A stretch of 64,000 nucleotides of DNA from Janthinobacterium lividum (GTDB lineage: Bacteria > Pseudomonadota > Gammaproteobacteria > Burkholderiales > Burkholderiaceae_D), in NCBI RefSeq assembly GCF_034424625.1, contig NZ_CP139976.1, positions 682,001-746,000 on the forward strand. Direction: 5' to 3'. The stretch's first letter is position 1, and every line of letters starts with the position of its first letter. The notes under the pieces are model-generated. The model was not told where the DNA came from and made no database searches. It was given only the letters and a program-made list of their open reading frames with translations. Of this stretch, positions 38,714-48,335 are shown piece by piece. A program made the translations under genes and the position numbers.

Positions 38714-38902
38714 ATGATCAAGAAAACGATGGCTTTCCTGTTTGCGCTGGGCCTGAGCGCCTCGTATGCGTTTGCTGCCAGCGATGTCACGCAGTGCTAC
38801 AGCGAGTGCGGACAAAAAGTGGCCAATTGCCGGGCGCACCTCGGTGGCAGCCCCATCTGCGAGGACTTGTACGGGCATTGCCTGAGCAACTGCCAGCAGT
38901 AA
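38714..38902 (+). CDS. Small secreted Cys-rich protein with mirror-symmetric cysteines
   Basis: 62 residues from the ATG at 38,714 (GGAG seven bases upstream). Signal peptide about 1-21 (KKTMAFLFALGLSASYAFA). The mature 40-residue peptide has six cysteines spaced C-x3-C-x6-C-x9-C-x6-C-x3-C, exactly mirror symmetric. Two helices joined by the Gly/Ser/Pro loop HLGGSPI could be stapled by three disulfides. The inner C-x6-C ... C-x6-C core matches the protein at 10,823-11,017. Function unknown. It is the last gene before rplC, with about 110 bases of AT-rich leader after the creD terminator. Confidence 0.78.
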   Translation: MIKKTMAFLFALGLSASYAFAASDVTQCYSECGQKVANCRAHLGGSPICEDLYGHCLSNCQQ

Positions 38903-39227
38903 GCTTCCCGGGCATCGCGCCCGGGATGGGGGAGGGCAGGGGGCGCACGCCGCGGCGCGCCCTGTATGTTTCTGGCATCGCCCGTCAGGGCGCATGCCGC
39001 CGTGCTTTGCGCCCGTCTAATTGCCTTGCGGCAGCGTTTTTCAGGCCCGCCGACAACTCCCGCAGGGGCGTCGCGCAACACTTTGACATACCTCGTGTTA
39101 ACTTGTTGCGTCAAGGGTTTTTGTGCTATATACTAGCCGGCTTCGGTATGGATTCGTCTTTTTTGAGTCCTACGTTACTTTGTAGTTAAACAAGCCCCGC
39201 CCAATCGCAGGTGGGAATGGAGAAAAA
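38903..39227 (+). other. Intergenic region and rplC leader
   Basis: 325 bases. A hairpin with CCCGGGC / GCGCCCGGG (about 38,906-38,923) follows the Cys-rich gene but lacks a T-run. The rest is GC-rich without a convincing frame until the rplC promoter near 39,103-39,134. After the promoter lies a leader of about 90 bases ending in AATGGAGAAAAA before the rplC ATG. Confidence 0.55.
39103..39134 (+). promoter_or_regulatory. Putative sigma-70 promoter of rplC
   Basis: An extended -10, TGCTATATACT (TG at 39,124-39,125), is preceded at 17-18 bases by a TTGTTG/TTGCGT-like -35. This position is expected because rplC is cut off from rpsJ and from the str promoter. A perfect TTGACA at 39,083-39,088 is also present but lacks a correctly spaced -10. 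Confidence 0.6.
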
Positions 39228-39884
39228 ATGAGCCTAGGCCTTCTCGGTCGCAAGGTTGGTATGATGCGCATTTTCACGGATGAAGGGGATTCGATCCCGG
39301 TCACCGTGTTGGACGTATCGAACAACCGTGTTGCGCAAATCAAAACCCCTGAAACAGATGGTTACTCCGCTGTTCAGGTCGCATTCGGTCAACGTCGCGC
39401 TTCCCGCGTGACCAAGGCTGTTGCTGGTCATCACGCTAAAGCTGGTGTTGAAGCCGGTACTCTGTTGAAAGAGTTCCGTGTCGATGCTGCTAAAGCCGCT
39501 GAACTGAAAGCTGGCGATGTTGTCGCTGCTTCCCTGTTCGAAGTCGGTCAAAAGATCGACGTGCAAGGCGTTACCATCGGTAAAGGCTATGCAGGCGTTA
39601 TCAAACGTTACCACTTCGCTTCTGGCCGTGCAACGCACGGTAACTCGCGTTCGCACAACGTTCCAGGTTCCATCGGTATGGCACAAGATCCAGGTCGCGT
39701 TTTCCCTGGTAAGCGCATGACCGGTCATCTGGGTGACGTTAACCGTACGATCCAGAACCTCGTGATCGCCCGTATCGATGCCGACCGTCAGCTGTTGCTG
39801 GTCAAAGGCGCGATTCCAGGTGCGAAAAATGGCCAGGTAGTTGTCTCGCCAGCCATCAAAACCAAAGCCAAGAAGGGAGCTTAA
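39228..39884 (+). CDS. rplC: 50S ribosomal protein L3
   Basis: 218 residues; [20 protein letters not shown] and the [20 protein letters not shown] loop that reaches the peptidyl transferase centre are intact. It is an early 50S assembly protein. As first gene of the rest of the S10 cluster it starts a new transcript here. rplD begins three bases after the stop. Confidence 0.98.
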   Translation: MSLGLLGRKVGMMRIFTDEGDSIPVTVLDVSNNRVAQIKTPETDGYSAVQVAFGQRRASRVTKAVAGHHAKAGVEAGTLLKEFRVDAAKAAELKAGDVVAASLFEVGQKIDVQGVTIGKGYAGVIKRYHFASGRATHGNSRSHNVPGSIGMAQDPGRVFPGKRMTGHLGDVNRTIQNLVIARIDADRQLLLVKGAIPGAKNGQVVVSPAIKTKAKKGA

Positions 39885-39887
39885 ACG

Positions 39888-40508
39888 ATGGAACTCAAGC
39901 TTCTGAATGCGCAAGGTCAAGCCGCCTCGAACGTTGCTGCAGCCGATACGATTTTCGGCCGTGACTACAATGAAGCGCTGATCCACCAAGTCGTCATCGC
40001 TTATCAAGCGAATGCACGTAGTGGTAACCGCAAGCAAAAAGACCGTGAAGAAGTTCACCACACGACGAAAAAGCCATGGCGCCAAAAAGGTACCGGCCGC
40101 GCTCGTGCTGGTATGTCGTCGTCGCCGCTGTGGCGCGGCGGTGGTCGGATTTTCCCGAACTCGCCTGACGAAAACTTCACCCACAAAGTGAACAAAAAAA
40201 TGTATCGCGCAGGTATCTGCTCGATCCTGTCGCAGCTGGCTCGCGAAGAGCGCCTGATCGTCATCGACGATCTGACGATCGACGCGCCAAAAACCAAGCT
40301 GTTGTCGCAAAAATTGAACGGCCTGGGCTTTGATTCGGTTCTGATCATCACCGACGTTCTGAACGAAAACCTGGAACTGGCATCGCGCAACCTGCCTAAC
40401 GTACTCGTCGTTGAGCCACGTCACGCAGACCCGATGTCCCTGGTGTTCTACAAGAAGATCCTGGTCACCAAAGCTGCATTGGCCAAGATTGAGGAGATGC
40501 TGGCATGA
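39888..40508 (+). CDS. rplD: 50S ribosomal protein L4
   Basis: 206 residues with the [15 protein letters not shown] extended loop that lines the exit tunnel. In E. coli L4 represses its own operon through the leader upstream of rpsJ; because rpsJ is separated here, any L4 feedback would have to act on the rplC leader or differ. Stop overlaps the rplW start by four bases. Confidence 0.98.
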   Translation: MELKLLNAQGQAASNVAAADTIFGRDYNEALIHQVVIAYQANARSGNRKQKDREEVHHTTKKPWRQKGTGRARAGMSSSPLWRGGGRIFPNSPDENFTHKVNKKMYRAGICSILSQLAREERLIVIDDLTIDAPKTKLLSQKLNGLGFDSVLIITDVLNENLELASRNLPNVLVVEPRHADPMSLVFYKKILVTKAALAKIEEMLA

Positions 40509-40822
40509 GCGCGATTTTGAAACATAGCGAAGAACGCTTGATGAAGGTGCTGTTGGCGCCCGTGATTTCCGAAAAGGCCACCATGGTCGCGGAAAAGAAC
40601 GAGCAAATTGTATTCCGCGTACTGCCGGATGCAACCAAGCCTGAAATCAAGGCAGCGGTCGAACTGCTGTTCAAGGTTGAAGTTCTGTCCGTGCAAACTG
40701 CAAACCGCGAAGGTAAGCAAAAACGCACCGGCAAGTTCAACGGTCGTCGTAACCATACCAAGCGTGCTTTCGTGTGCCTGAAGCCTGGCCAGGAAATCAA
40801 CTTCTCCGAGGAGGCTGCATAA
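40505..40822 (+). CDS. rplW: 50S ribosomal protein L23
   Basis: 105 residues ([34 protein letters not shown]). L23 lies at the tunnel exit and is the docking site for trigger factor and SRP. Overlaps rplD by four bases and rplB by one base. Confidence 0.97.
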   Translation: MSAILKHSEERLMKVLLAPVISEKATMVAEKNEQIVFRVLPDATKPEIKAAVELLFKVEVLSVQTANREGKQKRTGKFNGRRNHTKRAFVCLKPGQEINFSEEAA

Positions 40823-41649
40823 TGGCACTCGTTAAGATGAAACCAACCTCGCCAGGCCGTCGCGGCATGGTGAAGGTGGTGAATGCCGACCTGTACAAAG
40901 GTCGTCCGTTCGCTGCCCTGGTTGAAAAGAAATCCAAGACCGCTGGTCGTAACAACAACGGTCACATCACCACCCGTCATATCGGTGGTGGTCATAAGCA
41001 ACACTACCGCTTGATCGACTTCAAGCGCACCAAAGATGGTATTCCAGCGAAAGTGGAACGTATCGAATACGATCCAAACCGCACCGCGAATATCGCTCTG
41101 CTGTGCTACGCCGACGGCGAACGTCACTACATCATCGCAACCAAAGGCATGGCCGTTGGCGACAGCGTGATGAACGGTTCGGAAGCACCGATCAAATCGG
41201 GTAACTGCTTGCCAATCCGTAACATCCCAGTCGGTACCGTGATGCATTGCGTCGAAATGCTGCCAGGTAAAGGTGCCCAAATGGCACGTACCGCTGGCGC
41301 TGGCGTTGTGCTGATGGCACGTGAAGGTACCTACGCTCAAGTGCGTCTGCGCTCGGGTGAAGTACGTCGCGTGCACATCGAGTGCCGTGCAACGGTTGGT
41401 GAAGTCGGCAATGCCGAGCACAGCCTGCGTAAAATCGGTAAAGCTGGTGCGATGCGCTGGCGCGGTGTTCGTCCTACCGTTCGCGGTGTGGTCATGAACC
41501 CGGTCGATCACCCGCACGGTGGTGGTGAAGGTAAAACAGCAGCTGGTCGTCATCCAGTTTCGCCTTGGGGCCAACAGACTAAGGGTAAGAAAACACGCAG
41601 CAACAAGCGTACTACTTCCATGATCGTCTCGCGCCGCGGCAAGAAATAA
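40822..41649 (+). CDS. rplB: 50S ribosomal protein L2
   Basis: 275 residues from the ATG at 40,822 that overlaps the rplW stop; a longer frame from 40,774 is an artefact. The [16 protein letters not shown] segment with the essential histidine near the peptidyl transferase centre is intact. Confidence 0.98.
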   Translation: MALVKMKPTSPGRRGMVKVVNADLYKGRPFAALVEKKSKTAGRNNNGHITTRHIGGGHKQHYRLIDFKRTKDGIPAKVERIEYDPNRTANIALLCYADGERHYIIATKGMAVGDSVMNGSEAPIKSGNCLPIRNIPVGTVMHCVEMLPGKGAQMARTAGAGVVLMAREGTYAQVRLRSGEVRRVHIECRATVGEVGNAEHSLRKIGKAGAMRWRGVRPTVRGVVMNPVDHPHGGGEGKTAAGRHPVSPWGQQTKGKKTRSNKRTTSMIVSRRGKK

Positions 41650-41659
41650 GGGGTAGCAC

Positions 41660-41935
41660 ATGACACGTTCATTGAAAAAAGGGCCGTTCTGTGACGCCCA
41701 CCTGGTGAAAAAAGTTGAAGCCGCGCAAGCAGCCAAAGACAAAAAGCCAATCAAAACCTGGTCGCGTCGTTCGACAATCATGCCTGACTTTATCGGCCTG
41801 ACGATCGCGGTTCATAACGGCAAGCTGCACGTGCCGGTTTATGTTTCCGAAAACATGGTTGGTCACAAGCTCGGCGAATTCGCACTGACCCGTACGTTCA
41901 AGGGCCATGCAGCTGACAAAAAGGCTAAGAAATAA
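41660..41935 (+). CDS. rpsS: 30S ribosomal protein S19
   Basis: 91 residues ([15 protein letters not shown]). S19 pairs with S13 in the 30S head. Ends one base overlapping the rplV start. Confidence 0.98.
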   Translation: MTRSLKKGPFCDAHLVKKVEAAQAAKDKKPIKTWSRRSTIMPDFIGLTIAVHNGKLHVPVYVSENMVGHKLGEFALTRTFKGHAADKKAKK

Positions 41936-42264
41936 TGGAAACTAAAGCTATCCTCAAAGGTGTGCGCCTGTCGGACCAAAAGGGCCGCCTGGTTGCTGAC
42001 CTGATCCGTGGCAAGAAAGTTGACGCTGCACTCAACATCTTGCAATTCAGCCCGAAAAAAGGTGCTGCGATCATCAAACGCGTTCTGGAATCCGCTATTG
42101 CGAATGCCGAGCACAATGATGGCGCGGACATCGACGAATTGTTCGTGAAAACGATCTACGTCGAAAAGGGCCCGGTCCTGAAGCGCTTCACCGCGCGTGC
42201 AAAAGGCCGTGGCGACCGTATTTCGAAACAATCCTGTCACGTTTACGTGACTGTCGGTAACTAA
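41935..42264 (+). CDS. rplV: 50S ribosomal protein L22
   Basis: 109 residues. The beta-hairpin that enters the exit tunnel ([18 protein letters not shown]) is intact, so no macrolide-resistance deletion is seen. Starts in the TAATG overlap with rpsS. Confidence 0.98.
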   Translation: METKAILKGVRLSDQKGRLVADLIRGKKVDAALNILQFSPKKGAAIIKRVLESAIANAEHNDGADIDELFVKTIYVEKGPVLKRFTARAKGRGDRISKQSCHVYVTVGN

Positions 42265-42273
42265 GGAGCCACG

Positions 42274-43098
42274 ATGGGTCAGAAAATTCATCCAACCGGT
42301 TTCCGTCTGGCGGTCACCCGTAACTGGGCTTCGCGCTGGTATGCAGGCAACGGTAATTTCGCTGCCATGCTGAACGAAGACTTGAAAGCACGTGCTTACC
42401 TGAAAAAGAAACTGAAGAACGCTTCCGTTGGCCGCATCGTTATCGAGCGCCCAGCCAAGAACGCGCGCTTCACGATCTACAGCTCGCGTCCAGGCGTGGT
42501 CATTGGTAAAAAAGGCGAAGACATCGAAGTACTGAAGTCGGCGCTGACCAAGATCATGGGCGTACCTGTTCACGTGAACATCGAAGAAATTCGCAAGCCA
42601 GAAATCGACTCGCAACTGATCGCCGATTCGATCGCTCAGCAGCTGGAAAAACGGATCATGTTCCGCCGCGCCATGAAGCGTGCAATGCAAAATGCAATGC
42701 GCCTGGGTGCTCTCGGTATCAAGATCATGTCGTCCGGCCGTCTGAACGGTATCGAAATCGCACGTAAAGAGTGGTACCGCGAAGGCCGCGTGCCTCTGCA
42801 TACCCTGCGCGCCGATATCGACTACGGTACCAGCGAAGCGTCGACCACCTACGGCATCATCGGTGTCAAGGTGTGGGTATACAAAGGTGACCGCGCGCCT
42901 AACGGCGATGCACCAGTCATCGATACCCCAGCTGACGAGAAGAAAAGCCGCGGCCCACGCCGTGACGATGGCAAGCCAGCTGGCCGTCCACGTCCAGCCG
43001 GTGCCGGTGCGAAACCATCCACAGCACCAGGTGCACGTGTGCGTACCGCCGCTAAACCGGCCGCCGCAGCAGCACCAGCTGAGAAAGCAGGAGAATAA
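42274..43098 (+). CDS. rpsC: 30S ribosomal protein S3 with Ala/Pro-rich C-terminal extension
   Basis: 274 residues, longer than the about 233 of E. coli S3. The KH domain ([13 protein letters not shown]) and C-terminal domain are normal; the last about 55 residues are a basic, Ala/Pro/Gly-rich tail (from [16 protein letters not shown]), a common betaproteobacterial feature. S3 lines the mRNA entry channel. Confidence 0.98.
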   Translation: MGQKIHPTGFRLAVTRNWASRWYAGNGNFAAMLNEDLKARAYLKKKLKNASVGRIVIERPAKNARFTIYSSRPGVVIGKKGEDIEVLKSALTKIMGVPVHVNIEEIRKPEIDSQLIADSIAQQLEKRIMFRRAMKRAMQNAMRLGALGIKIMSSGRLNGIEIARKEWYREGRVPLHTLRADIDYGTSEASTTYGIIGVKVWVYKGDRAPNGDAPVIDTPADEKKSRGPRRDDGKPAGRPRPAGAGAKPSTAPGARVRTAAKPAAAAAPAEKAGE

Positions 43099-43100
43099 TC

Positions 43101-43520
43101 ATGCTGCAACCAGCACGCAGAAAGTATCGTAAAGAGCAGAAAGGCCGTAATACCGGTATTTCGCACAGCCGCGGCACCGCCGTGTCGTTTGGCGAATTCG
43201 GTCTGAAGGCAGTTGCGCGCGGTCGTATCACTGCGCGTCAAATTGAAGCGGCGCGTCGTGCAATGACGCGTCACATCAAGCGCGGTGGCCGTATCTGGAT
43301 CCGTATTTTCCCGGACAAACCGATTTCGAACAAACCGGCTGAAGTCCGTATGGGTAACGGTAAAGGTAATCCTGAGTACTACGTCGCTGAAATTCAGCCA
43401 GGCAAAGTACTGTATGAAATGGATGGCGTTGATGAAGCGCTGGCACGGGAAGCATTCCGTCTTGCCGCCGCTAAACTGCCACTGGCGACGACGTTTGTCA
43501 TCCGCCAAGTCGGCCAATAA
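43101..43520 (+). CDS. rplP: 50S ribosomal protein L16
   Basis: 139 residues ([17 protein letters not shown], with the hydroxylation-type loop [16 protein letters not shown]). Late 50S assembly protein near the A-site tRNA. Start is two bases after the rpsC stop. Confidence 0.98.
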   Translation: MLQPARRKYRKEQKGRNTGISHSRGTAVSFGEFGLKAVARGRITARQIEAARRAMTRHIKRGGRIWIRIFPDKPISNKPAEVRMGNGKGNPEYYVAEIQPGKVLYEMDGVDEALAREAFRLAAAKLPLATTFVIRQVGQ

Positions 43521-43532
43521 TTGGAGTTGTAT

Positions 43533-43724
43533 ATGAAAGCATCTGAACTCCGCGGCAAGGACCAGCCAGCTCTGCAAAAAGAGCTGAATGACCTGTTGAA
43601 GGCACAGTTCGGCCTGCGCATGCAAATCGCTACGCAGCAGCTGAGCAACACTTCGCAGCTCAAGAAGGTACGCCGCGATATCGCGCGTGTGAAGACGGTA
43701 ATGAATCTGAAGGAAGCCAAATGA
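43533..43724 (+). CDS. rpmC: 50S ribosomal protein L29
   Basis: 63 residues from [14 protein letters not shown] at 43,533 (GGAG upstream); the frame opens 12 bases earlier. Helical hairpin near the tunnel exit. Overlaps rpsQ by four bases (ATGA). Confidence 0.97.
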   Translation: MKASELRGKDQPALQKELNDLLKAQFGLRMQIATQQLSNTSQLKKVRRDIARVKTVMNLKEAK

Positions 43725-43993
43725 ACGAACCAGTGAAACAGTCGCTCAAGCGCACGCTGATCGGTAAAGTGGTTTCGGACAAGATGGACAAGACCGTTAC
43801 CGTTCTGATCGAGCGCCACGTAAAACATCCTTTGTATGGCAAGATCATCATGCGCTCGAACAAGTATCACGCGCATGACGAGACCAACCAAGTCAAGGCC
43901 GGTGATACGGTCGAGATCCAGGAAGGTCGCCCGATCTCCAAAACGAAGGCATGGACGGTGACACGTGTGGTTCAAGCCGCACCAACCGTTTAA
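43721..43993 (+). CDS. rpsQ: 30S ribosomal protein S17
   Basis: 90 residues with the S17 signature [20 protein letters not shown]-fold protein of the 30S body. It is the last gene of the S10 cluster; a hairpin and a promoter follow. Confidence 0.97.
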   Translation: MNEPVKQSLKRTLIGKVVSDKMDKTVTVLIERHVKHPLYGKIIMRSNKYHAHDETNQVKAGDTVEIQEGRPISKTKAWTVTRVVQAAPTV

Positions 43994-43995
43994 AT

Positions 43996-44025
43996 AAAAA
44001 CCACCGTTTCGGCGGTGGGTTTTAA
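43996..44025 (+). terminator. Terminator-like hairpin after rpsQ
   Basis: ACCACCG and CGGTGGGT form a stem over a six-base loop, followed by TTTTAATT, directly after the rpsQ stop. It likely ends or attenuates the S10 transcript. Confidence 0.75.
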
Positions 44026-44032
44026 TTAGTAC

Positions 44033-44068
44033 TTGCAGGCCCGCAAATTGTATGTAATACTTGCGGGC
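44033..44068 (+). promoter_or_regulatory. Putative spc operon promoter overlapped by an inverted repeat
   Basis: TTGCAG (44,033-44,038) is spaced 17 bases from AATACT (44,056-44,061), with TG just upstream making an extended -10. This is the classical position of the spc promoter. The perfect eight-base inverted repeat GCCCGCAA (44,039-44,046) / TTGCGGGC (44,061-44,068) occupies the spacer and the start-site region, so it looks like an operator or a start-site hairpin. A leader of about 180 bases precedes rplN. Confidence 0.6.
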
Positions 44069-44246
44069 TTCGTTCATGTAACGCCGCAAAGTGTCTGGCC
44101 ACAGACAGTAGCATTCGCGGTCAGTTGATGTATGAAGGTCATGCACCCAAACAGTGAAGCCCAGCAGGGCGGCTCTGGCGGGACCAAGACTGACCGTGGG
44201 TCTACATTGTGTGGATTCTTCGGCTTAAGTTGGGAAAGAGAATACT

Positions 44247-44615
44247 ATGATTCAAACTGAAAGCCGGCTCGAAGTGGCTGACAATACCGGTGCCAAAGAA
44301 GTAATGTGCATCAAGGTATTGGGCGGCTCCAAGCGCCGTTATGCTGGCATTGGCGATGTGATCAAGGTAACCGTTAAGGTTGCTGCGCCACGTGGCCGTG
44401 TCAAAAAAGGTGAAATTTATAACGCCGTGGTTGTGCGCACCGCTAAAGGTGTTCGCCGCCAAGACGGTTCCCTGGTGAAGTTCGACGGCAATGCCGCCGT
44501 TCTGTTGAACGCCAAGCTGGAACCGATCGGTACCCGTATTTTTGGACCTGTCACGCGCGAACTGCGCACTGAGAAGTTCATGAAAATCGTGTCCCTGGCA
44601 CCGGAAGTCCTGTAA
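44247..44615 (+). CDS. rplN: 50S ribosomal protein L14
   Basis: 122 residues ([20 protein letters not shown]), complete. It contacts 16S rRNA at bridge B8 and binds the silencing factor RsfS. It is the first gene of the spc operon and is separated from rpsQ by 253 bases. Confidence 0.98.
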   Translation: MIQTESRLEVADNTGAKEVMCIKVLGGSKRRYAGIGDVIKVTVKVAAPRGRVKKGEIYNAVVVRTAKGVRRQDGSLVKFDGNAAVLLNAKLEPIGTRIFGPVTRELRTEKFMKIVSLAPEVL

Positions 44616-44624
44616 GGAGTCGTA

Positions 44625-44939
44625 ATGGATAAGATTCGTAAAAACGACGAAGTCATCGTTCTGACCGGGAAAGACAAGGGCAAACGTGGTGTGGTACAGC
44701 AGCGTATCGATGCTGAACATATCGTGGTTGACGGCATTAACATCGCTAAAAAAGCGACTAAGCCAAACCCGATGACTGGCGTAACTGGTGGTATCGTCGA
44801 TAAGACCATGCCAATTCACGTGTCCAACGTTGCATTGTTTAATGCAGCGACTGGCAAGGCAGATCGCGTGGGTTTCAAAGAAGTGGACGGCAAGAAAGTT
44901 CGCATCTTTAAATCCTCCGGCGAAGTAGTGAAGGCTTAA
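44625..44939 (+). CDS. rplX: 50S ribosomal protein L24
   Basis: 104 residues with the KOW motif [16 protein letters not shown]. 50S assembly initiator. AAGGAGTCGTA precedes the ATG. Confidence 0.98.
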   Translation: MDKIRKNDEVIVLTGKDKGKRGVVQQRIDAEHIVVDGINIAKKATKPNPMTGVTGGIVDKTMPIHVSNVALFNAATGKADRVGFKEVDGKKVRIFKSSGEVVKA

Positions 44940-44945
44940 GAAATC

Positions 44946-45485
44946 ATGGCACGTCTCCAAGAATTCTATAAAGAAAAAGTCGTTGCCGACCTGACCAGCA
45001 AGTTTGGTTACAAGTCGGTAATGGAAGTTCCACGTCTGACCAAGATCACCCTGAACATGGGTGTTGGTGAGGCTATCGCGGATAAAAAAGTTCTCGAGCA
45101 CGCAGTTGCTGACTTGACCAAGATCGCCGGCCAGAAGCCAGTGACCACCAAGTCCCGCAAAGCGATCGCAGGCTTCAAAATCCGTGAAGGTTACCCGATC
45201 GGTACGATGGTCACCCTGCGCGGCGCTCGCATGTACGAGTTCCTGGATCGCTTCATTACCGTGGCTCTGCCGCGCGTACGCGATTTCCGTGGTGTGAACG
45301 GCCGTGCATTTGATGGTCGTGGCAACTACAACATCGGTGTCAAGGAACAGATCATTTTCCCTGAAATCGAATACGACAAGATTGACGCGTTGCGCGGTAT
45401 GAATATCAGCATCACGACAACCGCTAAGACCGATGACGAAGCCAAAGCTTTGCTCGCCGCCTTTAAATTCCCTTTCAGGAACTGA
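44946..45485 (+). CDS. rplE: 50S ribosomal protein L5
   Basis: 179 residues ([38 protein letters not shown]). It is part of the 5S rRNP and contacts P-site tRNA. Six bases after rplX. Confidence 0.98.
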   Translation: MARLQEFYKEKVVADLTSKFGYKSVMEVPRLTKITLNMGVGEAIADKKVLEHAVADLTKIAGQKPVTTKSRKAIAGFKIREGYPIGTMVTLRGARMYEFLDRFITVALPRVRDFRGVNGRAFDGRGNYNIGVKEQIIFPEIEYDKIDALRGMNISITTTAKTDDEAKALLAAFKFPFRN

Positions 45486-45487
45486 TC

Positions 45488-45793
45488 ATGGCCAAACTGT
45501 CACTGATTAATCGTGAGATCAAGCGTGCTGACCTGGTGGCGAAATTCGCCCCTAAGCGCGAAGCTCTCAAGGCCATCGTCGATGACCAATCGAAATCGGA
45601 AGAAGAGCGCTACGAAGCTCGCCTGAAATTGCAGGCGCTGCCACGTAACTCGAACCCGACGCGTCAACGTAACCGTTGCGCCATCACTGGTCGTCCGCGC
45701 GGCACATTCCGTAAATTCGGTCTGGGTCGTATCAAGCTCCGTGAATTCGCCATGCGTGGTGAAATTCCGGGTATGACAAAAGCAAGCTGGTAA
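45488..45793 (+). CDS. rpsN: 30S ribosomal protein S14 (zinc-independent form)
   Basis: 101 residues, the long form without the CxxC...CxxC zinc ribbon (only one Cys, in [13 protein letters not shown]). It binds in the 30S head. Starts two bases after the rplE stop. Confidence 0.98.
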   Translation: MAKLSLINREIKRADLVAKFAPKREALKAIVDDQSKSEEERYEARLKLQALPRNSNPTRQRNRCAITGRPRGTFRKFGLGRIKLREFAMRGEIPGMTKASW

Positions 45794-45807
45794 TAGGAGA
45801 ATATGCA

Positions 45808-46203
45808 ATGAGTATGAGCGATCCTATCGCCGATATGCTGACCCGCATTCGCAATGCACAAGGCGTGCAAAAGACGACCGTGGCCATGCCATCGTCGAAA
45901 GTCAAAATTGCGATTGCCAGCGTCCTGAAGGACGAGGGTTACATTGAAGATTTCGCTGTTGCCGAAGCTGGTGGCAAAGCGGAACTGAAAATCGGTTTGA
46001 AGTATTATGTTGGCCGTCCCGTTATTGAGCGCTTGGAGCGCGTGTCCCGTCCGGGTCTGCGCGTCTACAAGGGTAAAGACGAGATCCCTGTTGTGATGAA
46101 TGGCTTGGGTGTGGCGATCGTGTCGACTCCGCAAGGCGTCATGACTGACCGCAAAGCACGCGCTACCGGTGTCGGCGGCGAAGTTATTTGCTACGTGGCT
46201 TAA
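45808..46203 (+). CDS. rpsH: 30S ribosomal protein S8
   Basis: 131 residues ([18 protein letters not shown]). S8 organises the central domain of 16S rRNA and in E. coli represses the spc operon at the rplE start; the rplX-rplE junction here is too short to judge by eye. Terminal [10 protein letters not shown] is standard. Confidence 0.98.
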   Translation: MSMSDPIADMLTRIRNAQGVQKTTVAMPSSKVKIAIASVLKDEGYIEDFAVAEAGGKAELKIGLKYYVGRPVIERLERVSRPGLRVYKGKDEIPVVMNGLGVAIVSTPQGVMTDRKARATGVGGEVICYVA

Positions 46204-46213
46204 GGAGTTACAC

Positions 46214-46747
46214 ATGTCTCGAGTAGCTAAAATGCCTATCGTAGTGCCAGCTGGCGCCGAAGTCGCCATCTCCGCACAAGCGATCACCGTAAAAGGCCCG
46301 CTGGGCGTACTTTCCCAGGCCCTCACCGGCCAGGTTAAAGTGGAAAACAATGCAGGAACCCTGAGTTTCGACGTGGCGAACGACAGCCGCGAAGCCAATG
46401 CCATGTCCGGCACGCTGCGCGCACTGGTCAACAACATGGTTGTTGGCGTCACCAAGGGTTTCGAGAAAAAGCTGAACCTGGTAGGCGTGGGTTACAAGGC
46501 GCAAGCTCAAGGCGACAAGTTGAATCTGTCCCTGGGTTTCTCGCACCCTGTAGTGCATGACATGCCAGCCGGCGTTACCTGCGCAACACCAACCCCGACC
46601 GAGATCCTGATTAAAGGTATCGACCGTCAACAGGTTGGCCAGGTAGCCGCTGAAGTTCGTGCTTACCGCGCTCCTGAGCCTTATAAAGGCAAGGGCGTTC
46701 GCTATGCGGACGAAGTGGTTAAGCTTAAAGAAACCAAGAAGAAGTAA
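46214..46747 (+). CDS. rplF: 50S ribosomal protein L6
   Basis: 177 residues from the ATG at 46,214 (AAGGAGTTACAC upstream). Two homologous domains; the second includes [20 protein letters not shown]. It lies near the GTPase centre. Confidence 0.98.
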   Translation: MSRVAKMPIVVPAGAEVAISAQAITVKGPLGVLSQALTGQVKVENNAGTLSFDVANDSREANAMSGTLRALVNNMVVGVTKGFEKKLNLVGVGYKAQAQGDKLNLSLGFSHPVVHDMPAGVTCATPTPTEILIKGIDRQQVGQVAAEVRAYRAPEPYKGKGVRYADEVVKLKETKKK

Positions 46748-46760
46748 TTAGGGGCTGACG

Positions 46761-47123
46761 ATGGATAAGAAAGAATCACGGCTTCGCCGCGGACGCCAAA
46801 CCCGCATCAAGATTGCGGAATTGAAAGTAAATCGCTTGTCGGTGCATCGCACCAACCTGCACATTTACGCCAACCTGATCAGCCCGGACGCTAAAGTCCT
46901 GGTTTCGGCCTCGACGGCTGAAGCGGAAGTTCGCGCTGAACTGGCAGGCCAATCCGGCAAAGGCGGCAATGCCGCTGCTGCAGCCTTGATCGGCAAGCGC
47001 GTCGCTGAAAAAGCGTTGAAAGCAGGGATTACCGAAGTTGCGTTTGACCGCTCCGGTTTCCGTTACCACGGCCGTGTGAAAGCGTTGGCAGAAGCCGCAC
47101 GCGAAGCCGGTCTGAAGTTCTAA
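46761..47123 (+). CDS. rplR: 50S ribosomal protein L18
   Basis: 120 residues ([35 protein letters not shown]). 5S rRNA-binding protein. Confidence 0.98.
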   Translation: MDKKESRLRRGRQTRIKIAELKVNRLSVHRTNLHIYANLISPDAKVLVSASTAEAEVRAELAGQSGKGGNAAAAALIGKRVAEKALKAGITEVAFDRSGFRYHGRVKALAEAAREAGLKF

Positions 47124-47132
47124 GGATCAATC

Positions 47133-47651
47133 ATGGCAAAAATGCAAGCAAAAATGCAAAGCGACAAGCCGGATGATGGCATGCGCGAAAAAATGATCGC
47201 GATCAACCGCGTGACCAAAGTGGTCAAGGGTGGTCGTATCATGGGTTTCGCCGCGCTGACCGTAGTTGGTGATGGCGATGGCCGCGTCGGCATGGGCAAG
47301 GGCAAATCGAAAGAAGTGCCAGTTGGCGTGCAGAAGGCAATGGAAGAAGCCCGTCGCAACCTGATCAAAGTACCGCTCAAAAACGGTACCTTGCATCACA
47401 CGGTTGTTGGTCGTCACGGCGCCTCCAAGGTCCTGATGAACCCAGCTAAGCCTGGTACTGGCGTTATCGCTGGTGGCGCAATGCGCGCTATCTTCGAAGT
47501 GATGGGCGTGACGGACGTGGTGGCGAAATCCACCGGTTCGAACAACCCATACAACCTGGTACGCGCTACGCTGGACGGCCTGTCGAAAATGAGCACTGCT
47601 TCCGATATCGCTGCCAAACGCGGCAAGTCGGTCGAAGACATTCTGGCTTAA
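47133..47651 (+). CDS. rpsE: 30S ribosomal protein S5
   Basis: 172 residues with the dsRBD-like [18 protein letters not shown] loop, which is a spectinomycin-resistance site and looks wild type. It contributes to decoding accuracy and mRNA helicase function. Confidence 0.98.
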   Translation: MAKMQAKMQSDKPDDGMREKMIAINRVTKVVKGGRIMGFAALTVVGDGDGRVGMGKGKSKEVPVGVQKAMEEARRNLIKVPLKNGTLHHTVVGRHGASKVLMNPAKPGTGVIAGGAMRAIFEVMGVTDVVAKSTGSNNPYNLVRATLDGLSKMSTASDIAAKRGKSVEDILA

Positions 47652-47661
47652 GGTGGACAAA

Positions 47662-47841
47662 ATGACAAACACAGTCAAAGTGCAATTGGTCAAGGGCTTG
47701 ATCGGTACGCGCGAATCGCATCGCGCTACCGTGCGCGGTCTGGGTCTGCGTCGTGTAAATTCGGTTTCCGAATTGCAAGACACCCCATCCGTACGCGGCA
47801 TGATCAATAAAGTATCGTATCTCGTTAAAGTTGTCGGGTAA
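47662..47841 (+). CDS. rpmD: 50S ribosomal protein L30
   Basis: 59 residues from the ATG at 47,662; a GTG three codons earlier is part of the ribosome binding region. [20 protein letters not shown] is the L30 signature. Confidence 0.97.
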   Translation: MTNTVKVQLVKGLIGTRESHRATVRGLGLRRVNSVSELQDTPSVRGMINKVSYLVKVVG

Positions 47842-47871
47842 GCCTTCGGGCTTACACGAACGGAGCAAATC

Positions 47872-48303
47872 ATGGAATTGAATACTATTGCACCAGCCGA
47901 AGGCGCTAAGCACTACAAGCGTCGCGTCGGTCGCGGTATCGGCTCCGGCCTGGGTAAAACCTCGGGTCGTGGTCACAAAGGTCAGAAATCGCGTTCGGGC
48001 GGCTTTCATAAAGTCGGTTTCGAAGGCGGTCAGATGCCTCTGCAACGCCGTCTGCCTAAGCGCGGTTTCAAATCGATGCACGCAACCTTCAAAGCTGAAG
48101 TGCGCCTGTCCGATCTGAACAACCTGGCTGTTGGCGATGTCGACATTCTGGTCTTGAAGCAAGCTGGCGTTCTGGGCGTGTTGGCCCGTGACGTGCGCGT
48201 GATCTTGTCCGGCGAAATCACCAAAGCGGTGAATTTGAAGGGCTTGAAAGTGTCCGCTGGCGCGAAAGCAGCCATCGAAGCAGCCGGCGGCTCGGTAGCC
48301 TGA
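47872..48303 (+). CDS. rplO: 50S ribosomal protein L15
   Basis: 143 residues with the Gly-rich N-terminus ([20 protein letters not shown]). Late 50S assembly protein. Followed by secY after 32 bases. Confidence 0.98.
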   Translation: MELNTIAPAEGAKHYKRRVGRGIGSGLGKTSGRGHKGQKSRSGGFHKVGFEGGQMPLQRRLPKRGFKSMHATFKAEVRLSDLNNLAVGDVDILVLKQAGVLGVLARDVRVILSGEITKAVNLKGLKVSAGAKAAIEAAGGSVA

Positions 48304-48335
48304 GTTGACCGCTAACAGCTTGATCGGAGCGAAAA

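Noticed and set aside
39083..39088. Perfect TTGACA as the rplC -35 element
   Set aside because: No acceptable -10 lies 16-18 bases downstream; the extended -10 near 39,124 is better supported.
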